NCBI RefSeq assembly: GCF_000317205.1
Contig: NZ_AJLK01000085.1
Span: 32,176-96,175, forward strand
Direction of reading: 5' to 3'
From: Fischerella muscicola PCC 7414
GTDB lineage: Bacteria; Cyanobacteriota; Cyanobacteriia; Cyanobacteriales; Nostocaceae
DNA: 64,000 nucleotides
Positions 47,686-56,324 of this stretch are shown piece by piece. How positions within the stretch are numbered: position 1 is the stretch's first letter; each line of letters starts with the position of its first letter. The notes below the pieces were generated by a model. It made no database searches. It had not been told where the DNA came from and saw nothing but the letters and a program-made list of their open reading frames with translations. A program made the translations under genes and the position numbers.

Positions 47686-47725
47686 AGGTTAAAGGGTAAA
47701 GGGTAAAGGGTAAAGGGTAAAGGAA
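47686..47725. repeat. AAAGGGT heptamers
   Basis: AAAGGTT followed by four AAAGGGT units in register between malQ and the DUF39 gene. The complementary TTTAACCTTTCCCCC lies at about 47737, so a hairpin can form after malQ. Confidence 0.85.
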
Positions 47726-47775
47726 TTTATAATCACTTTAACCTTTCCCCCTTGCCCTTTACCCAGTATTTTAAT

Positions 47776-48945
47776 ATGCGAACAATTGCGGAAATTAACG
47801 AAAAAATTAGCAGTAAACGCGCGGTGGTATTGACTGCTGAAGAATTAAAAACCAGAGTTGAGGAAGTTGGTGTTACACAAGTTGCCAAGGAAGTTGATGT
47901 AATCACCACTGGCACTTTTGAACCAATGGAATCTAGCGGTGCAATTATTAACCTGGGGCATACTGATCCGCCAATTAAAATTCGTCGCTGTTGGTTGGAT
48001 GGTGTGCCAGTATATTCGGGTTTTGGTGCTGTAGATTTATATTTGGGTGCAAGTTCTGCTGTAGAGGTGATGGAGGGAGAAGAAGTCCGAGAACGAGGTG
48101 GTGGTCATGTAATTGAAGATTTGATTGCTGGTAAACCTGTACACGTACGCGCTCAAGGACAAGTTACAGATTGTTATCCCAGGGCTACTTTTGAAACAAC
48201 AATTACCCGTGACACTATTAATCAGTTTTATTTATTTAATCCTAGAAATCTTTATCAAAATTTTATTGTGGGAGTAAATGGAGGCGATCGCCCACTTTTT
48301 ACTTATTTAGGCCCCCTACAGCCGCGTTTGAGTAATGCAGTTTATTCCAACCCTGGCGCTATTTCCCCTCTCTTCAACGATCCTGATCTCCAACTAATCG
48401 GTATTGGTACACGAATTTTCTTGGGTGGCGGTATTGGCTATGTAGCATGGGAAGGAACGCAGCATTTCCCCTTACAAAAACGCTTGCCCAATCGTACACC
48501 TATTGGCCCGGCAGCAACTTTAGCCTTAATTGGTGATGCCAAACAAATGGATGCTCGTTGGGTACGGGGTTGTTACTTCAAAAATTATGGTCCTTCTTTA
48601 ATGCTAGGTGTAGGCGTACCACTTCCCGTGTTAAGCGAAGAAGTAGTAGCCAAATGTGCAGTTAGTGACAAAGACTTAGTTGCACCCATCGTAGACTTTT
48701 CCATTCCCCGGCGAGTACGTCCCACTTTTGGCTTGGTAAGTTACGCTCAACTCAAGACTGGACGCATCATCATTGAAGGCAAAACAGTACGTGTTGCACC
48801 CGTTGTGAGCATACTCTTCTCTCGGCAAGTCGCCCAAGAGTTAAAACAATGGATTCAAGCAGGTACTTTTACTCTTACCGAACCAGTCGCCCAAATCTCG
48901 ATGGAACGCTCTTTTCTCCCCCAGGATCGGTGGACGGAATTTTAA
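47776..48945 (+). CDS. DUF39 homocysteine-biosynthesis protein
   Basis: A 389-residue protein starting MRTIAEINEKISSKRAVVLT (ATG at 47776; the longer frame uses TTG). It belongs to DUF39, the family of the methanogen protein that, with an iron-sulfur partner, forms homocysteine from aspartate semialdehyde and sulfide. Marks are TTGTFEPMESSGAIINLGH, RCWLDGVPVYSGFGAVD, GTRIFLGGGIGYVAWEGTQH and GPAATLALIGDAKQMD; a conserved Cys lies in VRGCYFKNYG. The CBS and ferredoxin domains of the archaeal protein are absent. No partner gene is nearby. Confidence 0.85.
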   Translation: MRTIAEINEKISSKRAVVLTAEELKTRVEEVGVTQVAKEVDVITTGTFEPMESSGAIINLGHTDPPIKIRRCWLDGVPVYSGFGAVDLYLGASSAVEVMEGEEVRERGGGHVIEDLIAGKPVHVRAQGQVTDCYPRATFETTITRDTINQFYLFNPRNLYQNFIVGVNGGDRPLFTYLGPLQPRLSNAVYSNPGAISPLFNDPDLQLIGIGTRIFLGGGIGYVAWEGTQHFPLQKRLPNRTPIGPAATLALIGDAKQMDARWVRGCYFKNYGPSLMLGVGVPLPVLSEEVVAKCAVSDKDLVAPIVDFSIPRRVRPTFGLVSYAQLKTGRIIIEGKTVRVAPVVSILFSRQVAQELKQWIQAGTFTLTEPVAQISMERSFLPQDRWTEF

Positions 48946-49026
48946 CAAGAGATAGGGAGATGGGGTGTAATTTTCTCCCCATCTCCCCATCTCCCCATCT
49001 CCCCACCGCCCCACCACCCCATCTGT

Positions 49027-50073
49027 TTACTCCTGTGGTGGTTTCGGTCGCTTCACAGGCTTGGGAACAGAACCTTTAGGTATAGGTTTTGACGGTGGCG
49101 ATGCTGATGGAGAGTCACCCACTTTTTTAACTGGACGTGGTGAGCCTTCCCCATTTCGTCTTGGAGGATATGGCTTTCTACCACTGGGACGGCGGCTTCC
49201 CCCGCCTTTAGCTCCACGTTTGAACGGTGGTTTACTGCTACGTTTTCTGGGCAATTCTGCAATAACTGTTGCCTTTTCTACAACCAAAGATTCACCTTGT
49301 CGCTGGACTTGCAAGTCCCAAAACTTTCCTACAGCTTTGGTTTCTAGCTTGCCCTTGAGTTTCAACTTGAAATACTTGGGTTTATCATTTGGCTTGCGGG
49401 CAGATTGCCTAATCTTGATTACCAAGTTCTCTGTATCGTATGACTGGTAAACTATTTCGCCACGAACAGAAAAACCACCATCTGGAATTTCTGATGATGG
49501 TGTCGGTTCTGGTGGAGTCTGTAGGGGTGTTTCCTCTAAATTCTCGGGTGAATCAGGATTTGCTGTTTCTCCCTCTGGTGAAGTCAACTCTTGTTGCTGT
49601 TCGGTTAGAGAACTTTTAGCCAGTTTTTCTGGCTCCCATACTCCTACAATTTGAAGATGCAATTGGTCATTTTCTTGACGTGTGCGCGGATAAACAACCC
49701 ACAGATGCTCTTGCTCTAAATCGAGGTGGTTTTTGACTAAACTCATGATTCGGCCAAGTAGCACGGTATCTAATTTAGTGCCATCTGGGGTCAACATTAC
49801 ACCTTGGGTAAATTGTTCGCTGCTAGCAATGTAACGACCTCGGACTAAGCCAATCGCTCGATACTGCATCGGTTCGCTGGGAGGTGGAATCGGTTGCTGT
49901 CGATTCCCTAAGTTCCCATCATTAGCAGTTTCGCTTGGCGTTACAGACGAAGTCTCGCTTTGAGATGCTTCGGCTGCTACTACACCAGTAGTAGTTGCTT
50001 CTTGACTAGGTTTAGCTTCCTCAGAAGCTGTGGAATTTGACGATTCAGGGGACGGCATCAAGTCGGAATTCAT
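49027..50073 (-). CDS. Conserved cyanobacterial protein with a basic Pro/Lys/Arg tail
   Basis: A 348-residue protein. The ATG at 50073 has AAGGAG 6 bases upstream; 52 more codons of open frame upstream are not needed. Residues 1-60 are low-complexity (Ser, Glu, Thr). Residues 70-150 form a conserved domain (YRAIGLVRGRYIASSEQF, then GVMLTPDGTKLDTVLLGR). A second beta-rich domain lies at about 205-290 (FSVRGEIVYQSYDTENLVIK). The last 65 residues are Arg, Lys, Pro, Ser and Gly. The tail could bind RNA or another polyanion, which is inference. No family name is known to me. Confidence 0.7.
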   Translation of the reverse strand: MNSDLMPSPESSNSTASEEAKPSQEATTTGVVAAEASQSETSSVTPSETANDGNLGNRQQPIPPPSEPMQYRAIGLVRGRYIASSEQFTQGVMLTPDGTKLDTVLLGRIMSLVKNHLDLEQEHLWVVYPRTRQENDQLHLQIVGVWEPEKLAKSSLTEQQQELTSPEGETANPDSPENLEETPLQTPPEPTPSSEIPDGGFSVRGEIVYQSYDTENLVIKIRQSARKPNDKPKYFKLKLKGKLETKAVGKFWDLQVQRQGESLVVEKATVIAELPRKRSSKPPFKRGAKGGGSRRPSGRKPYPPRRNGEGSPRPVKKVGDSPSASPPSKPIPKGSVPKPVKRPKPPQE

Positions 50074-50446
50074 AAAAACTCCTTGCGGCGGAGACACATC
50101 CCATTGTGGGATTTTATTAACGCAACAGGGAAGAGCGTTTGTGCGGCTGCTCAAAGTATATTTACTTTCAAAACAACCACCATCGTTTGCCCTGTTATGA
50201 TACTGAAAGACGCGATTTTTCGCATACATACTAAATGTGTAATTTAGCGTCTTTACACTAGTTTCGGAAGCATACCATAGCTACAATTTAGGCGTCTCCT
50301 CTTAAAGTCATCTCTTGCTTAAGCATCACAAATGGCTATTTGTTATAAAGTTCACAGTTTGTTAGCGGTATTCCGCAAACTTTTCCAATTTTTTAATTTT
50401 CTCAATTTGTGTAAACAATAGTTTTATTAGAGTTAAGGACGGTTTT

Positions 50447-51307
50447 GTGTCTCAGCCGCGTAATCGTTGGTTAGTCAAAGTAGTTTTAGTGTTGGCAGTG
50501 ATAGCTTTTGTTGGGGTGTCTATGGTTCCCATCATAGCCGCATTTAATGATACGCAACAGCCCAGCTCAAATTCCGCTAGCGGCAGAGGAAATTCGTCTT
50601 CCTCAGATCAAAAAGCAAAATTGGAAGATGCAGCAAGAGGTTATGAACAAGTTTTACAGCGAGAACCGGAAAATCAAACAGCACTGCGAGGCTTGTTAGA
50701 AACTCGTTTGCAATTGCTAAGTTTGGGTGCAGGTAACATTCAAGCAGTAATTGAACCTCTAGAAAAATTAGCGAAGCTCAATCCGGAACAAACAAAGTAT
50801 GGCGTGCTATTGGCACAAGCCAAACAACAAATCGGCGACAAGGAAGGTGCTGCACAGGCTTATCGCTCTATTTTGGAAACCAAGCCAGGAAATCTTGAGG
50901 CTTTGCAAGGAATGGTAGCTTTGTTGCTCAACCAAAAGCGCCCGGAAGCAGCAATCGGGTTATTACAAGATACCCTTGCTAAATCCGGTCAAGCAAATAA
51001 AATTGAACCCGGTAGCGTGGATACTGTTGCTGTGCAAGTGATGTTGGGTAATGTTTACGCTAGCCAAAAACGCTATCCTCAAGCCTTATCTGTGTATGAT
51101 CAGGCAGTTAATATAGCTCCTAATGATTTTCGACCTGTTTTGGCAAAAGCGATGGTTGTCAAAGAGCAAGGAAAAGCTGATGAAGCAAAACCTCTGTTTG
51201 ATAAAGCCGCAGCTTTAGCGCCAGCTCAGTACAAAGACGAAATCAACAAAAGAAGTTCTGAGTCTGTGACTCCCACTCCTGCTGCAACGTCAGCACCGAC
51301 ACCGTAG
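50447..51307 (+). CDS. Membrane-anchored TPR protein
   Basis: A 286-residue protein starting at GTG with AAGGA upstream. One hydrophobic helix lies at residues 8-30 (VKVVLVLAVIAFVGVSMV). From about residue 55 to 265 it has five to six tetratricopeptide repeats (LEDAARGYEQVLQREPENQT, YPQALSVYDQAVNIAPNDF). A Thr/Pro/Ala tail ends it. It likely holds protein partners at a membrane. The partner is unknown. Confidence 0.85.
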   Translation: MSQPRNRWLVKVVLVLAVIAFVGVSMVPIIAAFNDTQQPSSNSASGRGNSSSSDQKAKLEDAARGYEQVLQREPENQTALRGLLETRLQLLSLGAGNIQAVIEPLEKLAKLNPEQTKYGVLLAQAKQQIGDKEGAAQAYRSILETKPGNLEALQGMVALLLNQKRPEAAIGLLQDTLAKSGQANKIEPGSVDTVAVQVMLGNVYASQKRYPQALSVYDQAVNIAPNDFRPVLAKAMVVKEQGKADEAKPLFDKAAALAPAQYKDEINKRSSESVTPTPAATSAPTP

Positions 51308-51370
51308 AGAAGAGGAAAAGACAAGGGAGACAACTCCCGTGTCCTCCCTTGTCTCCCCGTTCCCAAACTT

Positions 51371-51991
51371 TTACGCTCCTTCTACAGCAGCGACGATACC
51401 AAATAAGATAAATAGGAATCCGCCAGCTATGGTGAGTGTTTTTTCCGAAATTCGTCCTGCTAACATTCTTCCACCAATCACAGCGAACGCTGCACAAATG
51501 GCATGTCCTAAAATTGCACCTGTTGTTACCCCCACAGGATTATTCGCTGCTGCTAGGGTAATGGTGGCAAATTGTGTGCGATCGCCCCACTCTGCCATAA
51601 ATGTCAATACAAAAGCTTCTATTACAATAGCCCAAATACTTTTTTGATTTTTCAGTTGCTTTTCTGCCTCAGCTACTGCCGTTTTTGCTTCTTCTACAAT
51701 TTCAGTATCGCAGGTTGCGGCAGGCATTTGACTACCTTCATACAACAGCTTAATACCGAAGGCAATAAACAAAACAATTTCAGCATAATATATGTAAAGC
51801 TTTGGCAGCAAGGACACTGCCTGTCCAACTCCTACGGACAGTATTGTCATCGCCGCTAAAGCTGCTACAACACCCGCAAATACAAGTCGCCGCGAATGCT
51901 GCATGGACAAAATTACAGCGATAAAAAAGGTTTTATCACCTAATTCAGAAACTGTAATGAGTAATAAACCTGCGGTGAAAGCTGTTAGCAC
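51371..51991 (-). CDS. mnx: GDT1/TMEM165 (UPF0016) family manganese exporter
   Basis: A 206-residue membrane protein with six to seven helices and the two family motifs E-x-G-D-K/R-T: ELGDKT (residues 16-21) and EWGDRT (134-139), each within a three-helix half. Cyanobacterial members (Mnx type) move Mn2+ from the cytoplasm to the thylakoid lumen or out, which fits the Mn2+ riboswitch found in its leader. The polar loop at about 90-118 separates the halves. The start is GTG with GGAG 9 bases upstream. Confidence 0.9.
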   Translation of the reverse strand: MLTAFTAGLLLITVSELGDKTFFIAVILSMQHSRRLVFAGVVAALAAMTILSVGVGQAVSLLPKLYIYYAEIVLFIAFGIKLLYEGSQMPAATCDTEIVEEAKTAVAEAEKQLKNQKSIWAIVIEAFVLTFMAEWGDRTQFATITLAAANNPVGVTTGAILGHAICAAFAVIGGRMLAGRISEKTLTIAGGFLFILFGIVAAVEGA

Positions 51992-52020
51992 TCTCTTAAG
52001 CTCCAGACGAATCGTTTACC

Positions 52021-52096
52021 TGTGTGTGAAGCTCAATGAGACTAGCGAAACCTCACTGAACTTCACACTTTATTTTTTGTGTGAACTCAGTGAAGG
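52021..52096 (-). promoter_or_regulatory. Three-segment expression platform after the Mn riboswitch
   Basis: On the minus strand, segment A (52096-52079, CCTTCACTGAGTTCACAC), B (52068-52051, GTGTGAAGTTCAGTGAGG) and C (52040-52021, CTCATTGAGCTTCACACACA). B can pair with A or with C. A starts with the CCTTC that also closes the aptamer stem P1, so aptamer folding and A:B pairing exclude each other. C ends about 17 bases before the GGAG. No T-run follows, so control may be of translation or Rho. Confidence 0.65.
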
Positions 52097-52206
52097 TCTC
52101 GCTTCCAACTAGCTTATTGCTTGATTGTCATCTAAACCAGGCTCATCACCAGTATGTTGATTTAGATGGGCTGGCTAATGTTTTGCCAGCAGCTACTCCC
52201 CTTCTT
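52090..52206 (-). promoter_or_regulatory. yybP-ykoY (Mn2+) riboswitch aptamer
   Basis: Read on the minus strand it begins GAAGGGGAGTAGC and ends GCGAGACCTTC, the two conserved ends of the yybP-ykoY class; GAAGG and CCTTC close stem P1. Inside, GCTGGC/GCCAGC form a hairpin, and CATCTAAA/TTTAGATG form the next stem, whose loop contains TCAACATACTGG and GAGCCTGG. The downstream gene at 51991 is a GDT1/UPF0016 Mn2+ exporter, a known target of this riboswitch class. Confidence 0.88.
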
Positions 52207-52401
52207 TATTTATGAGTAATTATACATCTATCTCAGGTTGTAGTAAAGGAATTTTTTAATGATTGAGGATGCAGGAACACGAAGGATATGTGAGTTATCT
52301 TTCCCCCTTGTCTCCCTTCTCCTGCTAGCGTTGAACTCACAAAGCTGGTAGTCTGAATTGTCGAGGTTACTTTTGAGTTAAAGTTCTCAGATTATTTAAT
52401 T

Positions 52402-52875
52402 ATGACTATTACCATCGCTCTTAATTCTGACTCCATTAATAGCTTGGATCTATCTCCTGTAGCAACGGTAATTGAGCAATTACTGCAAGAAGGGGCGATC
52501 GCATCCCATGAACAGCAGTTACGCTTTGATATTAATTATTCCCAACAAGAGGGCGATCCGCGAGAACTTCCAGAAATTCCAGAAGTGCGGCTGTGGTTTG
52601 TTCGCCTTGATGCCCGTTATCCTTGGTTGCCATTTTTACTAGACTGGAAAACAGGAGAATTAGCTCGTTACACAGCTATGCTAGTACCGCATCAATTCAG
52701 TTCCAAAGAGGGAATTCAGTACAATCATGAGGCTTTAGAAATTTTTTTGATGCATAAAATTTTTATTTTGAGTGACTGGCTGAAACAACATAATATACCT
52801 AGTCAATCACGTCTGCACTCGATGGCTCAAATGCTAGGATATGAGTTAGACGAGAGTTTTTTTGCAATGTTTTAA
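52402..52875 (+). CDS. crr6: CRR6-type NdhI maturation factor
   Basis: A 157-residue soluble protein with the CRR6 family block DARYPWLPFLLDWKTGEL followed by ARYTAMLVPHQFS. In plants and cyanobacteria CRR6 helps maturation of NdhI, a subunit of the NDH-1 hydrophilic arm. It thus links to ndhD, some 45 kb away. It is divergent from the mnx gene and shares its upstream region. Confidence 0.88.
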   Translation: MTITIALNSDSINSLDLSPVATVIEQLLQEGAIASHEQQLRFDINYSQQEGDPRELPEIPEVRLWFVRLDARYPWLPFLLDWKTGELARYTAMLVPHQFSSKEGIQYNHEALEIFLMHKIFILSDWLKQHNIPSQSRLHSMAQMLGYELDESFFAMF

Positions 52876-52966
52876 TTAGAAGTCAGGAGATAAAATCAGC
52901 TTGCCGATAAGAATGACTTATCAAGTAAAAATTAAAAATTAAAAGTCAAAATTAGTAACATCTAAA

Positions 52967-53731
52967 CTACTTAATTCGACATATCAAATCTAGAGCAGCA
53001 CTGAAAGCGTATTCCACAGCTTTAGATTTGCTAGGTAAGGCTGATTGCCATAGCCGATAATCGTTATATTCTATAATTAAATTCGCAATTTCATTAATTT
53101 TAACATTTTTCAATACGTCATATTGACGTAATTCAAAATCTGTAATTGTGCTACCTGTTTCTAAAACTTCTCGTCCTAGTTGAATAAATTTATTTATAAC
53201 TGTGTTCATATATTTTTTACCAACATCTTCTGCAAATAGAGAAGAAGAACGAAACGCTTGATATTCCTCTAAAAGTATATTAGCTATTGCTTTCCCGGTA
53301 AGATTATCCCAATCAGCAGGGAGAAGAACATCTAAAAATTCAGTCTCGTAAAATTTATATTTAAGATATTCATAAATACCTACAGCGTCTTCAACCAATT
53401 TTTGACCAGCTAACAATTTCCGTAAAGAAATAATATTTGTATCAATAAATTTGTCTCGAAATACCTTTTCTTCATTCTCTGCACATTCATACACTAGATA
53501 AGTCCAAATTCCTGATTGCACTCCATTAGCACTTACTGCTTGGTAAAAAGTAATTGTTCCATCCTCTTGACACTCAAAATAAGTACTTTCTGTATTCATC
53601 AGTTCACTTTCATACTTACTCCCATAGAAGCAGAGCATTTTTCTAAAAATGCCTGTAATATGATGGGGCTGGCTTTGTACTTGAATGTAACGTTTGCCAC
53701 TGCTAGTAAAGCCATGTAATTGAATCGCCAT
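52967..53731 (-). CDS. Protein of unknown function
   Basis: A 254-residue soluble protein. The ATG at 53731 (MAIQLHGFTSSGKRY) has AAGGG 8 bases upstream; an ATG eight codons further up (53755) is also possible. The N-terminal half is beta-rich with two Cys (YFECQEDGTITFY, YLVYECAENEE), the C-terminal half helical. No catalytic motif or family is recognised. Base use is AT-richer than most neighbours, as is the region after it, so horizontal gain is possible. Confidence 0.55.
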   Translation of the reverse strand: MAIQLHGFTSSGKRYIQVQSQPHHITGIFRKMLCFYGSKYESELMNTESTYFECQEDGTITFYQAVSANGVQSGIWTYLVYECAENEEKVFRDKFIDTNIISLRKLLAGQKLVEDAVGIYEYLKYKFYETEFLDVLLPADWDNLTGKAIANILLEEYQAFRSSSLFAEDVGKKYMNTVINKFIQLGREVLETGSTITDFELRQYDVLKNVKINEIANLIIEYNDYRLWQSALPSKSKAVEYAFSAALDLICRIK

Positions 53732-55274
53732 TTGTTTTCCCTTTGAAAATTTCATGTCTTTCTTGGTGGACGCCCTTGCTAGTTAGCAAGATTTAAACTT
53801 AAGGAACACAGATAATGGCGCATTAGATCCACCCAAAAGCTAATCACACCAGGCAACTTTGGCAACTACAACCGTTAAACAGCTGGGGATTTTCTGTTGT
53901 ACTGAACTCAATTAATAGAAACTAATATTTGTCCTAGCGTAAATCTTGATTGCTGATGAATTAATTTCTTTACATTTAGATACCTCATATGGTCTATTGA
54001 GCGAAATAAGCTGTTTATAAATAGCTTTTATCAAGCAATTAAGCAGCTAACAACAGCAATATATTTAAGTATTTTTTACCCAATACTTCTAAGTTAAGAC
54101 TTTTTTGCCTTGAAATAAATTTCACTAGCATAAAGCTAAAAGGAGTTAAAACGGGTTATAACTCTTATCTTAGTTAACTTCTAGCTAACTTTAGCCAAGA
54201 AGCACGAAATTTATTTCAGCGTTTATCTTAAGTATCATTCATCTTTTAACCATAGAGTAATAACAAAACTTTTTTAGTCAGCTATTAGTTTCATTCATAC
54301 TGCTATGAGATATTGAACTTGTAACTTTTAGGACATAGCACTTTTTCTAGTCACTATTGTTACTAATTATCAAAATAGGGAATTATTGAAAAATCTGTAG
54401 ATTTGATGTTTACAGACTTTGGTAGATGAGATACACATTCAAAAATGAATCTAAATATATATTTCCCTACAATTCATTCAACATATCAGGTTAAAGAAAA
54501 AAAAAACTGTTGTTTAGCTAACTCTTCTACCGTAAATTTTTAAAATTTTTGAGTACTTTATTACACTTGTATTAAAGTAATATTGCGTAATATAAAAGAA
54601 AAAACTAAATACACGTATTACAAAAGTTACTTTGGCAATAGTAGAGTAAGGTAAAGAATCTGACTTTTCACGTCATGTGGAAAAATCATCCCTTGACCTA
54701 ACCCCCTACCCCCCTTCCCTAGCAGGGAAGGGGGAAATTTTAAAGCCTCTCTTCTTGTAGGGAAGAGGTTGGGAGAGGGATTTTCCAGATTCCCTGAAAA
54801 GTCAAGGTAAAGAATAGACTTCTTGCAAAAGCAGAATTAACCCCCCTCGCTTCCCCCTGACAAGTGTAAGATTTTAATCAAGGGATGAGTGAGAACTATC
54901 AAAACCAACGAAATAATCAATTTTAGAAATCCCTAGACCCTCAAAGCAGTGTTTTAGGGACAAAGCGTTAAAAACCTACACCTGTGAGTGGGGAGGGGTT
55001 CTTTTTATTTTTGCAAGAGTGTCTAAATATGGAACCCCTTTCCACCTGTCGATTTCTTCCTACAAGCAGAAAGGGGATTCAAATCACCGCAACGATTAAG
55101 CAAAATGGGATTAATCTTAAGATTCAGTCAGCCTTCTCCTTAACACGGACAAGGATCGGGGTTCCTCTGGGAATTAGGGGCAAGGGGTGAAGTTTTTTCA
55201 TTGGGACAATCCTCCGGAGAACCGCACTCTATGCTTTTACTCGAGAGTGTGTTTTGGCTTTATCCCCAGCAGTA
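53732..55274. other. 1.5 kb gene-poor region
   Basis: No credible gene on either strand. Very AT-rich from 53900 to 54650. A MITE-like element is at 54660-54804. At about 55029-55075 AACCCCTTTCC and GAAAGGGGATT form a hairpin; 54960-55020 holds GAGTGGGGAGGGGTTCTTTT. An open frame at 54984-55190 has no start or family support. Confidence 0.5.
54660..54804. mobile_element. MITE-like element with direct repeats
   Basis: TGACTTTTCA (54661-54670) and TGAAAAGTCA (54795-54804) are perfect terminal inverted repeats, and GTGGAAAAATC/GATTTTCCA extend the pairing inside. AGGTAAAGAAT occurs directly on both sides (54649-54659 and 54805-54815), like a target duplication. The inside holds the hairpins CCCCCTTCCCT/AGGGAAGGGGG and CCTCTCTTC/GAAGAGG. 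No coding capacity. Confidence 0.75.
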
Positions 55275-56234
55275 CTAACCGCCCCAGATTTTTTCCAAAA
55301 TGGTTTTGGGTGAAATATCTGCTATTTTGCCTGTGGGGGATTTGATTGCGATAATTTTCTCGCTTTTGGGCAATAACTTAGCTGGATCTGTGGAACCAAA
55401 CAAGGCAATAGTATAAGTCTGAACAGCAACAGCAAGCTGCATAGCCACACTATCTGTACACAACAATAAGTTTGCTCCTGCAATCATTGCTGCTAACTTG
55501 CCCATATTATCTGGGGAAGTAATTTTGATGTCGGGTATAGACTGCTTAAGTCTAGCGACAAATTCTTCTTGACCTGGTTGTTGAACTACTACCACAGGTA
55601 TATCTGGTTGCTTTTGCTGGCAATCTTGGATAATTTCTAGCCAATTCTCAGCAGGGTATGTTCTATCTTGACCTTTATTTGGTGGCAATTCATTTACACC
55701 ATTGTGAATCAAAATATAACCAGTTTCTTTAACTCCCAACCTTAGTTGCTCTTTGTCTGCCCAATCAATATCTGATTTGGGTACATTCACAGCTAACTGT
55801 GGACAAGAAGACTTAATACCCAACTCTTGCAGCAAAGTGTGATACACATCAGGAGCGTATTGTTCTTGCTTGAGAGGTACTGTGTTAGTGAGAAAAGCTG
55901 CTCCCTTGCCTTTGTAGCCAATACGTATGGGGATTCCAGTCAACCATAGTAAAAGACCTATTAACCAGCTTTGCCCCAAGGCAATAGCAACATCGTATTC
56001 GCGATCGCGAAGTATGCCTACAAAGTTAGCCCAATCAGCCAAGCTGTTGCGGTCTTTATAATCAAACATCAGTACATCGTTCACTGACTTGCTCACCCGG
56101 TAAGCAGCCTTTGACCGGGGTTCCACAACGACATCTATCTGAGCGTCAGGATAATTGCGCTTCAGGTCGTCTAGTGTCGGAAAGAATAGAATTTGGTCGC
56201 TTATTCCACCAGGGACAAGGGCTACTATTCGCAT
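55275..56234 (-). CDS. GT9-family (heptosyltransferase-like) glycosyltransferase
   Basis: A 319-residue GT-B glycosyltransferase. N-terminal LVPGGISDQILFFPTLDDLK, the central IALGQSW, and a C-terminal donor-site block with AGANLLLCTDSVAMQLAVAV and ALFGSTDPAK mark family 9, which includes ADP-heptose LPS heptosyltransferases. In cyanobacteria, whose lipid A core lacks typical heptose, the sugar and acceptor are uncertain; a cell-surface glycan is likely. Confidence 0.85.
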   Translation of the reverse strand: MRIVALVPGGISDQILFFPTLDDLKRNYPDAQIDVVVEPRSKAAYRVSKSVNDVLMFDYKDRNSLADWANFVGILRDREYDVAIALGQSWLIGLLLWLTGIPIRIGYKGKGAAFLTNTVPLKQEQYAPDVYHTLLQELGIKSSCPQLAVNVPKSDIDWADKEQLRLGVKETGYILIHNGVNELPPNKGQDRTYPAENWLEIIQDCQQKQPDIPVVVVQQPGQEEFVARLKQSIPDIKITSPDNMGKLAAMIAGANLLLCTDSVAMQLAVAVQTYTIALFGSTDPAKLLPKSEKIIAIKSPTGKIADISPKTILEKIWGG

Positions 56235-56324
56235 AATATTAATTTACGCCTACTCGCTCCCTATTTTAGGGGAAGATAGGGACTAGAAAAGTCAAAAGTC
56301 AAAAGTTTAGAAGTTAAAAAAACT

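Noticed and set aside
54984..55190. 68-residue open frame in the gene-poor region
   Set aside because: No ribosome site, no family, odd composition.
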